From assembly GCA_903970355.1 (NCBI GenBank), contig CAJCIF010000075.1:1-6977 (forward strand): DNA of 6,977 bases, written 5' to 3'. Positions 1-6,351 of the stretch are shown here, piece after piece (position 1 is the stretch's first letter; each line of letters begins with the position of its first letter). Below the pieces are notes generated by a model. It saw nothing but the letters and a program-made list of their open reading frames with translations. It was not told where the DNA came from and ran no database searches. Source of the DNA: Actinomycetota bacterium (GTDB lineage: Bacteria > Cyanobacteriota > Vampirovibrionia > Obscuribacterales > Obscuribacteraceae). Position numbers and translations under genes: made by a program.

Positions 1-321
1 TGTAGTTGGGGTCCATGGTCTCGCACCATGATCCAGATTGAAAAGGAAGAGTGGATGCACGTGAAGCACGGCGAAACCTGGGTGCGAAAGCTTTCTCAAG
101 ACCCGCAAACAAAAGCGGACGTGCAACGCGCGCTTGACTTCTGGTTTCCGAAGGTCAACAAGGTCTTTGGCAAAGAAGGTACCGAATCCAATCGCGCTTT
201 TCAGCAGTTCAAGCTCAAACAGCGCGACAACCACGATGTCCGGGAAGCCTGGTACAACGAAATGAAGCCCTTGCTTGACTCCTATGGATTGAAGGTGCCG
301 GATATTTCCGTTGTCGCCTGA
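1..321 (+). CDS. paaA: PaaA-like phenylacetyl-CoA epoxidase diiron subunit (C-terminal part)
   Basis: This is the 3' end of a gene whose reading frame is open from base 1, so the start lies left of the window; 106 residues are visible. They match the C-terminal part of the ferritin-like PaaA/PaaC family (phenylacetic acid catabolic protein). A helix with GPWSRTM leads into KEEWMH, which supplies the ExxH iron-ligand pair of the second half of the diiron site. The later NRAFQQFKLKQRDN and LGLKVPDI-type ending (here YGLKVPDI) fits PaaA better than PaaC. In the PaaABCE complex, PaaA is the catalytic subunit that forms the ring-1,2-epoxide of phenylacetyl-CoA in the cytoplasm. The protein stops right after VPDISVVA, whereas E. 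coli PaaA, as I recall it, continues for several dozen residues. The ligase gene 77 bases downstream supports the pathway. A PaaC-type or other oxygenase of the same superfamily is possible because the N-terminal half is missing. Confidence 0.8.
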   Translation, partial: CSWGPWSRTMIQIEKEEWMHVKHGETWVRKLSQDPQTKADVQRALDFWFPKVNKVFGKEGTESNRAFQQFKLKQRDNHDVREAWYNEMKPLLDSYGLKVPDISVVA

Positions 322-324
322 CGA

Positions 325-345
325 CAACCCGAAGGCAACCCAAGG
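325..345 (+). repeat. Short tandem direct repeat between paaA and paaK
   Basis: CAACCCGAAGG at 325-335 is followed directly by CAACCCAAGG at 336-345, the second copy lacking one G. It lies in the 77-base gap between the two genes. It has no clear role and may be chance. The gap contains no convincing terminator or promoter. Confidence 0.3.
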
Positions 346-398
346 ACAAAAGGCTTTCAAACAGGCTATGATCTGGCCCTCTGCAAAAATCGCGAAAA

Positions 399-1763
399 GT
401 GGCTGGAAAGTCTGAGCCGATTATTTGGAATAGACAGGCTGAATGCATGTCTTATGACGATCTGCAAACGATGCAGCAAAGTCGTTTGGCCAAATTGATC
501 GAAAAGCTATCTGCGCGAGTGCCTTTTTACGCAGAACGATTGAAGGGTATCGACCCGGCGAAGCTGAAATCGAAGGACGATCTGCGACGATTGCCGTTCA
601 CTGTCAAAGCGGATCTGCGCAACCATTATCCCTTTGGATTGTTTTCCGAACCGGTTACTAACTGTGTGAGACTGCACGCCTCATCGGGGACGAAAGGCAA
701 ACCAACTGTTGTCGGCTATACGGCAAACGATATTGCTAACTGGGCTGAAGTTGTTGCTCGTTCGCTTGCATGTGCTGGCGTAAAACCGGGCGATGTTTTG
801 CAAAACTGCTATGGCTATGGTCTTTTCACGGGCGGATTAGGTCTGCATTACGGCGCTGAAAAAATTGGCGCGACCGTAATTCCAGCTTCAGGCGGCCGCA
901 CTCAAAATCAAATTTTACTTCTGCAAGATCTCGGGGCTCGTATTTTATGCTCGACCCCCTCTTATGCTCTAAATGTCGCGTATACTCTTGCCGAACTGGG
1001 AATTCCAAATGAAGAATTGAAACTTGAAATCGGCATATTTGGAGCGGAGCCCTGGACGGAATCGCTGCGCAAACAGATAGAAGATCGATTGTCGATCATT
1101 GCCCTCGATATTTATGGGTTGTCGGAAATCATGGGACCCGGTGTATCGATGGAATGTGCTGAGGGCAGCCGAAATGGCATGGGACTGCACATTTGGGAAG
1201 ATCATTTTCTGCCCGAAATAGTTGATCCGGAAAGCGGCGAACCTCTCGATGCAGGTGAAGAAGGCGAATTAGTATTCACCACCTTAACGAAGGAAGCTAT
1301 ACCACTTTTACGCTATCGCACCGGAGACATTTCGCGATTGAATCGTTCCAAGTGCGTGTGCGGCCGCACGACCGTGCGCATGGATCGAGTCAGAGCGCGG
1401 CTTGACGATATGTTGATTATTCGTGGGGTCAATCTTTATCCAACGGAAGTGGAAAAGGTTTTGCTGAGCGTGACCGAACTTGCCCCCCACTATCAACTTG
1501 TTATCGATCGCAAAAAGGCACTCGATGTTTTAGAAGTGCATGTCGAAGTGACCGAATCGATTGTTTCAACTTGGGGCGAATTTCACGATGGTTTGGTTGA
1601 GTTGAAAGGTCTGCGCAATCGAATTTGCAACGTGTTGAAGGACACAATTGGTGTGAGTGCGGAAGTGAAATTATTGAAGCCGAATACTATGGCACGCTCG
1701 GAAGGAAAAGCCGTGCGGGTTATAGACAGGCGAAAATTTCCAGTTGGACATAATGCGAGGTAG
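399..1763 (+). CDS. paaK: Phenylacetate-CoA ligase PaaK
   Basis: PaaK activates phenylacetate with ATP and coenzyme A to phenylacetyl-CoA, the first committed step of the pathway. The 454-residue product aligns end to end with E. coli PaaK (about 437 residues) from memory. Visible motifs are the phosphate-binding loop ASSGTKGKPT (residues 94-103), the YGYGLFTGG block (138-146), FGAEPWT (214-220), YGLSE (239-243), YRTGD (306-310), a CVCGR pair of cysteines (319-323), the hinge and IIRGVNLYP (340-348), and the C-terminal lysine in RSEGK (K437), expected for adenylation. The phosphate loop has Lys99 where SSGTTGKPT is usual. The start is GTG at 399, because the encoded N-terminus covers the family's IWN and MSYDDL region; an in-frame TGA at 369 blocks most upstream extension. 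No clear Shine-Dalgarno precedes it. ATG at 447 is the alternative but would remove conserved N-terminal sequence. Confidence 0.96.
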   Translation: MAGKSEPIIWNRQAECMSYDDLQTMQQSRLAKLIEKLSARVPFYAERLKGIDPAKLKSKDDLRRLPFTVKADLRNHYPFGLFSEPVTNCVRLHASSGTKGKPTVVGYTANDIANWAEVVARSLACAGVKPGDVLQNCYGYGLFTGGLGLHYGAEKIGATVIPASGGRTQNQILLLQDLGARILCSTPSYALNVAYTLAELGIPNEELKLEIGIFGAEPWTESLRKQIEDRLSIIALDIYGLSEIMGPGVSMECAEGSRNGMGLHIWEDHFLPEIVDPESGEPLDAGEEGELVFTTLTKEAIPLLRYRTGDISRLNRSKCVCGRTTVRMDRVRARLDDMLIIRGVNLYPTEVEKVLLSVTELAPHYQLVIDRKKALDVLEVHVEVTESIVSTWGEFHDGLVELKGLRNRICNVLKDTIGVSAEVKLLKPNTMARSEGKAVRVIDRRKFPVGHNAR

Positions 1764-1768
1764 AAAAA

Positions 1769-2098
1769 ATGGTTAAGCTGACGGTTATTTACAAGAAGCC
1801 ACCGGACCCAAAATCCTTTGATGAGTACTATCGAAACAAGCACGTGCCAACAGCTTTGGCGATCCCAGGGTTGCGGAGATTCGATGTCTCGTACGCAACC
1901 GGCACTCCTATGGGAGGAGAATCGCCGTATTATATGTTCGCGGAGCTTTATTTCGACAATGCCGAAGCTCTTAAAGCTGGGCTTTCTTCACCGGAAGGAC
2001 GTGCCTCCGCAAAGGATGTCGTCAATTTCGCCAAAGAAAATCCACCGGAGATGGTAGTTTGCGAAGTCGATGAAAAGGTCTTGGCGCACGTAAATTAG
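1769..2098 (+). CDS. EthD-family small dimeric alpha-beta barrel protein
   Basis: The 109-residue product fits the EthD family (ferredoxin-like, dimeric alpha+beta barrel). The signature is a first beta strand KLTVIYKK, then FDEYYRNKHVP (residues 17-27, with Tyr20, Tyr21 and His25), then PGLRRFDV, and a later strand YYMFAELYFD. The length is typical of the family. It starts 5 bases after the paaK stop; AGG in the paaK end (GCGAGGTAG) is the probable ribosome binding site, so translation is probably coupled. EthD was named from an ethyl tert-butyl ether degradation locus, where its biochemical role is unclear. Relatives of the fold act as small oxygenases, decarboxylases or dehydratases. Its place between the ligase and the crotonases suggests an accessory role in the pathway, for example handling a reactive intermediate, but that is inference. 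It is cytoplasmic, with no signal peptide. Confidence 0.85.
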   Translation: MVKLTVIYKKPPDPKSFDEYYRNKHVPTALAIPGLRRFDVSYATGTPMGGESPYYMFAELYFDNAEALKAGLSSPEGRASAKDVVNFAKENPPEMVVCEVDEKVLAHVN

Positions 2099-2104
2099 TG
2101 AGGA
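2097..2104 (+). promoter_or_regulatory. Shine-Dalgarno octamer AGTGAGGA before crotonase 1
   Basis: AGTGAGGA overlaps the EthD stop codon (TAG followed in frame by TGA) and ends 3 bases before the ATG at 2108. The identical octamer lies before the next two crotonase genes. The spacing is short, but this is the only purine-rich site and it fixes the start at 2108. Confidence 0.6.
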
Positions 2105-2107
2105 ACA

Positions 2108-3133
2108 ATGGCTCATTTAACCAGAGAAAATATTTACAGCGGAACTTCGCCAGAATCGTTTGGATTCAAGCGGATTATCTATCAGAAGTCAGGCTACAAG
2201 GCGACGGTCACAATTAACCGTCAGGAAGCTTTAAACTGCTTCGACTACCAGACGCTCATCGAACTCGGGCAGGCGTTCCTTGACGTCAGTAACGATGATG
2301 CCATTGCAGTTTTGGTTATAACAGGAGCCGGCGAGCGTGCTTTTTGCACGGGCGCAGATCTCAAAGAGCAAGAAGACTTTCTGAAAAAACCGAATGATTA
2401 TCATAAGTGGTTCTATGCGTTTTTAGAGATGCACGATCGTTTGAGAAATATCGGGAAAGCGACGGTCGCTCGTCTAAACGGCATGGTAGTTGGTGGCGGC
2501 AACGAATTGAACATGGCATGTGATCTAGCTATCGCTGCCGATCACGTCACGATCAAACAAGTTGGTGCGGCACGAGGCAGTGTCGCTGCTGGTGGCGCGA
2601 CACAATGGTTGCCTTTGATAATTGGTGACAGACGTGCACGTGAAATGTTGTTGCTCTGTGAAAATATTGATGCCTACACGGCCCTTGAGTGGGGGCTCGT
2701 CAATCAAGTAGTGCCTGCTTCCATGCTCGATACGGCCGTTGATGCTCTTGCCGAAAAATTGCGCGATAAATTGCCGGAGTGCACGCGTTATACCAAGCAA
2801 CAATTGAATTTCTGGCGTGATTTCTCCTGGTCTATGACGATTGGGCATGCTCGCGATTGGCTGACCCTGCACGCTGGTTCCAAAGAAGTGAAACACGGAT
2901 TGGATTCTTTCAGGCGCAAGGCTGAAATGGATTATCAATCTATTAGGGCCGATCGCGGTGCCAATAGTGGAACGGAGCGAGGTGGCAGAGGCACCAGAGA
3001 ATCTGCCAAAGAAACTGAAGAGCATAGCGGTGCAAGCGAATCTGCAAAGGGCACTACTTGCACGGGGTGTTCAGAAGAGATCCCGGCTGAAAATGTTTAC
3101 TGTGGGAAGTGCGGAAAGAAAATAGAGGAGTAG
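2108..3133 (+). CDS. Crotonase with BamA-like active site and C-terminal zinc ribbon
   Basis: The 341-residue product has an enoyl-CoA hydratase/isomerase fold at about residues 20-275, a hydrophilic Gly/Ser/Glu/Arg-rich linker (about 281-315) and a tail with Cys318, Cys321, Cys332 and Cys335 (CX2C-X10-CX2C), a zinc-ribbon pattern. Crotonase motifs include AFCTGADLKE (78-87, oxyanion region), LNGMVVGGGNELNMACD (123-139) and GSVAAGGATQWLPLIIG (157-173). Glu133 matches the first catalytic glutamate of hydratases, but the second is replaced by Gly153, so simple water addition to an enoyl-CoA is unlikely. The GGATxxLPLxIG run, the LCE at 183-185, the FPEC-like LPEC (222-225) and the ARDWLTL ending resemble 6-oxocyclohex-1-ene-1-carbonyl-CoA hydrolase (BamA/Oah), which cleaves a ring carbon-carbon bond with water. 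In this cluster it could open oxepin-CoA in place of the PaaZ hydratase domain; that is inference. The crotonase assignment is firm, the exact reaction is not. The ATG at 2108 follows the EthD gene by 9 bases. Confidence 0.9.
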   Translation: MAHLTRENIYSGTSPESFGFKRIIYQKSGYKATVTINRQEALNCFDYQTLIELGQAFLDVSNDDAIAVLVITGAGERAFCTGADLKEQEDFLKKPNDYHKWFYAFLEMHDRLRNIGKATVARLNGMVVGGGNELNMACDLAIAADHVTIKQVGAARGSVAAGGATQWLPLIIGDRRAREMLLLCENIDAYTALEWGLVNQVVPASMLDTAVDALAEKLRDKLPECTRYTKQQLNFWRDFSWSMTIGHARDWLTLHAGSKEVKHGLDSFRRKAEMDYQSIRADRGANSGTERGGRGTRESAKETEEHSGASESAKGTTCTGCSEEIPAENVYCGKCGKKIEE

Positions 3134-3139
3134 TGAGGA
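3132..3139 (+). promoter_or_regulatory. Shine-Dalgarno octamer AGTGAGGA before crotonase 2
   Basis: AGTGAGGA starts within the TAG stop of the preceding gene, again with TGA following in frame, and ends 2 bases before ATG 3142. A second purine block, GAGGAG at 3125-3130, sits at a better distance (11 bases) and may be the true pairing site. Either way these support ATG 3142 over the upstream GTG at 3109. Confidence 0.55.
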
Positions 3140-3141
3140 GC

Positions 3142-3921
3142 ATGGCAGACGTAAGAAACAACATCATTGTCGACATCGAGGGACCGATTGGGTTGATTAC
3201 CCTCAATCGACCGAAGGTATTGAACGCACTCAATCATGAGCTGATGGCGGAAGTGGTGTCTGCGCTCGAAGAGTTTGATCGCAATGAAGAGGTTAGAGTT
3301 TCAATAATTACCGGCAACGAAAAGGCGTTTGCTGCCGGAGCCGACATCAAAGAAATGTCAGGCGAGAGCACCGTCTCGATTATGCTCAAAAATAATTTTG
3401 CCACCTGGGACAAGATTCGTTTGACCAAGAAGCCGATTATCGCCGCGGTAAGTGGCTTTGCTCTTGGCGGTGGTTGTGAGTTAGCGATGACCTGCGATAT
3501 CATCATTGCCTCTGAGACAGCCCAATTCGGCCAGCCGGAGATAAACCTGGGTGTAATTCCTGGTGCAGGTGGAACGCAGCGACTGACTCGTTTAGTTGGT
3601 AAACACAAAGCGATGGAAATGATTTTGACAGGCAGCATGATCAACGCTAACGAAGCGAAAGCTTATGGACTCGTCAACAAAGTTGTGCCGACAGAACTGT
3701 ATTTGGAAGAAGCTAAGAAAATGGCAGCAGAGATTGCGAAAAAATCGCCACTAGCCGTACGCCTTGCCAAAGAAGCGATCATGAAGACCTACGATTCACA
3801 TATTGTTGAGGGATTGGAATTCGAGCGCAAGAATTTCTATATGCTCTTCTCTTCGCAAGATCAAAAAGAAGGGATGCAGGCATTTCTGGAGAAGCGACAA
3901 CCCGCATTTTCGGGACGCTAA
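3142..3921 (+). CDS. paaF: Enoyl-CoA hydratase (crotonase), PaaF-like
   Basis: The 259-residue product is a textbook short-chain enoyl-CoA hydratase. It has LNRPKVLNALN (21-31), the oxyanion motif AFAAGADIKEM (62-72), ALGGGCELAMTCDI (107-120) and FGQPEINLGVIPGAGGTQR (129-147). Glu113 and Glu133 are 20 residues apart, as are Glu144 and Glu164 of the rat mitochondrial enzyme, so hydration of a trans-2-enoyl-CoA is expected. It ends with the usual EKRQPAFSGR. In the Paa pathway such an enzyme (PaaF) hydrates 2,3-dehydroadipyl-CoA to 3-hydroxyadipyl-CoA; the sequence alone cannot exclude a general beta-oxidation hydratase, so the symbol rests on context. I chose ATG 3142 because the family N-terminus begins there; a GTG at 3109 would add 11 residues and overlap the preceding zinc-ribbon codons. 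It begins 8 bases after the previous stop. Confidence 0.94.
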   Translation: MADVRNNIIVDIEGPIGLITLNRPKVLNALNHELMAEVVSALEEFDRNEEVRVSIITGNEKAFAAGADIKEMSGESTVSIMLKNNFATWDKIRLTKKPIIAAVSGFALGGGCELAMTCDIIIASETAQFGQPEINLGVIPGAGGTQRLTRLVGKHKAMEMILTGSMINANEAKAYGLVNKVVPTELYLEEAKKMAAEIAKKSPLAVRLAKEAIMKTYDSHIVEGLEFERKNFYMLFSSQDQKEGMQAFLEKRQPAFSGR

Positions 3922-3936
3922 AACAAGTTCAATCAA

Positions 3937-3944
3937 AGTGAGGA
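3937..3944 (+). promoter_or_regulatory. Shine-Dalgarno octamer AGTGAGGA before crotonase 3
   Basis: AGTGAGGA lies in the 32-base gap after the paaF-like gene and ends 9 bases before ATG 3954, a normal spacing. It is identical to the octamer before the two preceding crotonase genes and supports the 3954 start. Confidence 0.7.
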
Positions 3945-3953
3945 TAAGCGAAA

Positions 3954-4751
3954 ATGACCGAAGAGAACATTCTTCTCATTGAAAAAAATAGCGGTGTCGG
4001 AACGATTACTTTGAATCGACCGGACAAGCTGAATGCGTTCAGTGATGAACTAATATTTAAATTGAAGGATGCTCTTAAAGAAATGGAACGCGATTCCGCC
4101 GTCAAAGCGGTCATCATAACGGGAGCGGGCAGAGGTTTTTGTGCCGGTGCCGATCTGGCATCGCGTTCTATCTCAATGGAATCTGCACAAAAGCCATCAC
4201 TCGGAACACACTTACGCCATCGCTTGAATCCTATCGCGGTCAAAATCAGGCAGATGGAAAAGCCTATTATTGCTGCCGTTAATGGTGTAGCCGCCGGCGC
4301 AGGCATGAGTCTGGCGCTGGTTTGTGACTTCCGTATAGCCGCTGAGGAAGCGAGTTTTATTCAAGCGTTCACTAAAATTGGTTTGGTCCCTGATACCGGA
4401 TCAACTTTTCTTCTTTCCCGTTTGATCGCTCCGACCAAATCTTTTGAACTAATGATGTTGGGAGATAAGTTGAGCAGCAAAGAAGCTTTCGAACTGGGCC
4501 TCCTGAACAAAGTGGTACCGGCTGCCGATCTCATGAAGGAATGCCAAGCATTAGCCGAACGCCTGATCGGTGGTGCAACCCTCGCTTATGCTCTCACCAA
4601 GCGGGCCTACAACCGCGCCGTATTTCACGATATCGAAGAACTGCTCGAATATGAAGCAAGCCTGCAAGAAATAGCCGGACGCAGCGACGACTTTATGGAA
4701 GGCGTCAAAGCCTTCAACGAAAAGCGCCAACCTGCGTACAAGGGTCGTTAG
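3954..4751 (+). CDS. paaG: 1,2-epoxyphenylacetyl-CoA isomerase, PaaG-like crotonase
   Basis: PaaG converts ring-1,2-epoxyphenylacetyl-CoA to the seven-membered oxepin-CoA. The 265-residue product matches E. coli PaaG (262 residues) throughout. It has LNRPDKLNAFSDE (20-32), the oxyanion motif ITGAGRGFCAGADL (55-68), VNGVAAGAGMSLAL (109-122), then AFTKIGLVPDTGST (138-151) and a closing AGRSDDFMEGVKAFNEKR. Asp147 in GLVPD corresponds to the catalytic Asp136 of E. coli PaaG, and the hydratase glutamates are absent: the first position is Met118, in GAGMSLAL, where hydratases have GGCELAM. That pattern separates it from the hydratase just upstream. A PaaG-type enzyme may also perform a later double-bond shift. 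The start ATG has a well-spaced Shine-Dalgarno and the gap to the symporter gene is 9 bases, consistent with one operon. Confidence 0.93.
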   Translation: MTEENILLIEKNSGVGTITLNRPDKLNAFSDELIFKLKDALKEMERDSAVKAVIITGAGRGFCAGADLASRSISMESAQKPSLGTHLRHRLNPIAVKIRQMEKPIIAAVNGVAAGAGMSLALVCDFRIAAEEASFIQAFTKIGLVPDTGSTFLLSRLIAPTKSFELMMLGDKLSSKEAFELGLLNKVVPAADLMKECQALAERLIGGATLAYALTKRAYNRAVFHDIEELLEYEASLQEIAGRSDDFMEGVKAFNEKRQPAYKGR

Positions 4752-4760
4752 TTTCGACAA

Positions 4761-6242
4761 ATGAACCTACTAACACCAAAAGATGTTATTACACTTGTAA
4801 TTGCGTATGGCATCACCCTTATTTCCATTGTTTGGTTCAAAACTCGTACCGAAAAGCATACCGAGGGCTTTCTTGCCGCTAATCGAAATGTGCCGCTGTG
4901 GCGCGGTGCGCTTAGCATCGCAGTCACATGGGTCTGGGCACCTGCTATATTCGTTTGCTCACTCCAGTCCTACACGAAAGGATTGCCTGGCATTTTCTGG
5001 TTCACAGCGCCAAACATCATCTGCTTTTTTGTTTTTGCTCCATTGGGTATTCGGCTCAGGAAGCTTGTTCCAAAAGGTTACACCCTGCCGGAATTCGTCT
5101 CAGTGCGCTTCCCGGGAAGCAAAGGTGCTCATATCGCTTTTCTTCTCGTTTTCTTTGGCTATCAGCAAGGCGCAATAGTCATTAATACGTTGGCTGGTGG
5201 CACTTTGCTTAATACCATTAGTGGTATCAATATCGATCTCGCCATTATCGCTATGGCGTTTATCGCTCTCTCTTATAGTTTGCTCAGTGGCTTGCGAGCA
5301 TCCATTTTGACCGACGTTATACAAATGTGCATGCTTCTTGGCATTGCTTTTGTCCTCATTCCCTGGTGCATCTCGGCAGCGGGAGGATGGCAAAGTGTTG
5401 TTGCAGGCCTGGGCGGAGTGGATGGCCAGCATCGAAACATTTTTGATCCATGGTTGGCTTTTTCGCTGGGCATACCAATGACGCTTAGCCTTATCTCCGG
5501 ACCCATAGGTGATCAAGTATTTTTTCAACGGGCTATTGCTGTAAAAGAAAAGGACATCGCAAAAACGTTCGTGTATGGCGGCTTGTTATTTGGTCTTGTT
5601 CCAATCACGCTCTCGCTGCTCGGATTTATTGGAGCAGACAGAGTCAGTCATGGGCTACTGACAGTATCTGACCCACAAGTTGTGGGGCCGATTGTGGTCG
5701 GATCTCTCTTACCCAAAGGTGCGCTCTACGCTTTCACCTTAATGGCTTTTGCCGGTTTGTGTTCGACACTTGATTCCTCCTTATGTGCGATTAGCTCACT
5801 CGGAAGCATAGATATTTACAGACGCTATATGCACCCGCATGCAAACGACCGCCAAACCCTGAAAGCAGCTCGAATCTGCATGCTCGCTATGACGATTTTA
5901 GGTACCGCCATTGCACTGTGCAAACCGAAGTTGCTCTGGTGTTTCCTGGCCTATGGTGCACTCGCTTCAGCCGGACTCTTTCCAACCATCTTTGCACTTT
6001 ACTGGAAACGGCTTACGGCAAACGGAGTTTGCTGGGCAATTATCCTGTCTCTTATCATCGGAACCCCATTATCTATTTACGCAAACATTGTGGACAATCC
6101 CTACCTTATCGTTGCCGCATCAGCCTTGAGTGTACTTATAGGCTTACTAGTTTGCCTCTTCTCCGGTTACACAAACAAAGGAGATGATTTCGATTACGCT
6201 CACTTAGTGCAACCGGAAGCAGTAGCAGTTGAAAGCGCCTGA
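4761..6242 (+). CDS. Sodium:solute symporter family permease
   Basis: The 493-residue product is a multi-span inner-membrane protein of the SSS family (LeuT-like fold), with about 13 hydrophobic segments beginning at residues 8-25. Family marks are EGFLAANRNVP (35-45) after the first span, TLPEF (108-112), SGLRASILTDVIQ (176-188), GDQVFFQRAIAVK (250-262), and LCSTLDSSLCAISSL (333-347), where Ser/Thr residues usually form the Na2 sodium site. The C-terminal tail (about 472-493) is acidic and cytoplasmic. SSS transporters couple sodium to uptake of sugars, amino acids, urea, acetate and other organic acids, and PaaL-type phenylacetate permeases of Pseudomonas belong here. Sitting 9 bases after paaG, it probably imports phenylacetate or a related acid, but the substrate cannot be read from the sequence. 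No strong Shine-Dalgarno precedes ATG 4761; AAGGG near 4740 is distant, so coupled translation with paaG is likely. Confidence 0.93.
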   Translation: MNLLTPKDVITLVIAYGITLISIVWFKTRTEKHTEGFLAANRNVPLWRGALSIAVTWVWAPAIFVCSLQSYTKGLPGIFWFTAPNIICFFVFAPLGIRLRKLVPKGYTLPEFVSVRFPGSKGAHIAFLLVFFGYQQGAIVINTLAGGTLLNTISGINIDLAIIAMAFIALSYSLLSGLRASILTDVIQMCMLLGIAFVLIPWCISAAGGWQSVVAGLGGVDGQHRNIFDPWLAFSLGIPMTLSLISGPIGDQVFFQRAIAVKEKDIAKTFVYGGLLFGLVPITLSLLGFIGADRVSHGLLTVSDPQVVGPIVVGSLLPKGALYAFTLMAFAGLCSTLDSSLCAISSLGSIDIYRRYMHPHANDRQTLKAARICMLAMTILGTAIALCKPKLLWCFLAYGALASAGLFPTIFALYWKRLTANGVCWAIILSLIIGTPLSIYANIVDNPYLIVAASALSVLIGLLVCLFSGYTNKGDDFDYAHLVQPEAVAVESA

Positions 6243-6247
6243 GAGAC

Positions 6248-6279
6248 GTACTTGTTCCGGTGGCGGAACCCTTCAGTAC
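6248..6279 (+). terminator. Imperfect hairpin after the symporter gene, possible operon end
   Basis: GTTCCG (6254-6259) and CGGAAC (6264-6269) form a perfect 6-pair stem with a GTGG loop. It is extended by GTACT (6248-6252) pairing with AGTAC (6275-6279) across an uneven internal loop (1 base against 5). It begins 6 bases after the symporter stop. No T-run follows, so it is not a canonical intrinsic terminator. It could be an mRNA 3' end stabiliser or a processing site. Confidence 0.4.
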
Positions 6280-6351
6280 TCTTGAAAGCCGCATGAAGTC
6301 CGGCGATAGAAGAGCCAACTTTGTGAATGCTTTGTGATCATTTTCATTTCT

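Noticed and set aside
368..415. A 15-codon frame starting at ATG 368 ahead of paaK
   Set aside because: It overlaps the paaK start in another frame, has no clear ribosome binding site and the peptide has no recognisable leader features.
2525..3025. 166-residue minus-strand open frame inside the crotonase 1 gene
   Set aside because: It lies opposite a well-supported coding gene, has no recognisable domain and no ribosome binding site of note, so it is a shadow frame.
3109..3141. GTG start at 3109 for the PaaF-like gene
   Set aside because: It would add 11 residues outside the family alignment and overlap the zinc-ribbon codons of the gene before; ATG 3142 fits better.
5100..5528. 142-residue minus-strand open frame inside the symporter gene
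   Set aside because: It is antisense to a clear membrane protein gene and shows low-complexity basic sequence without family signature.
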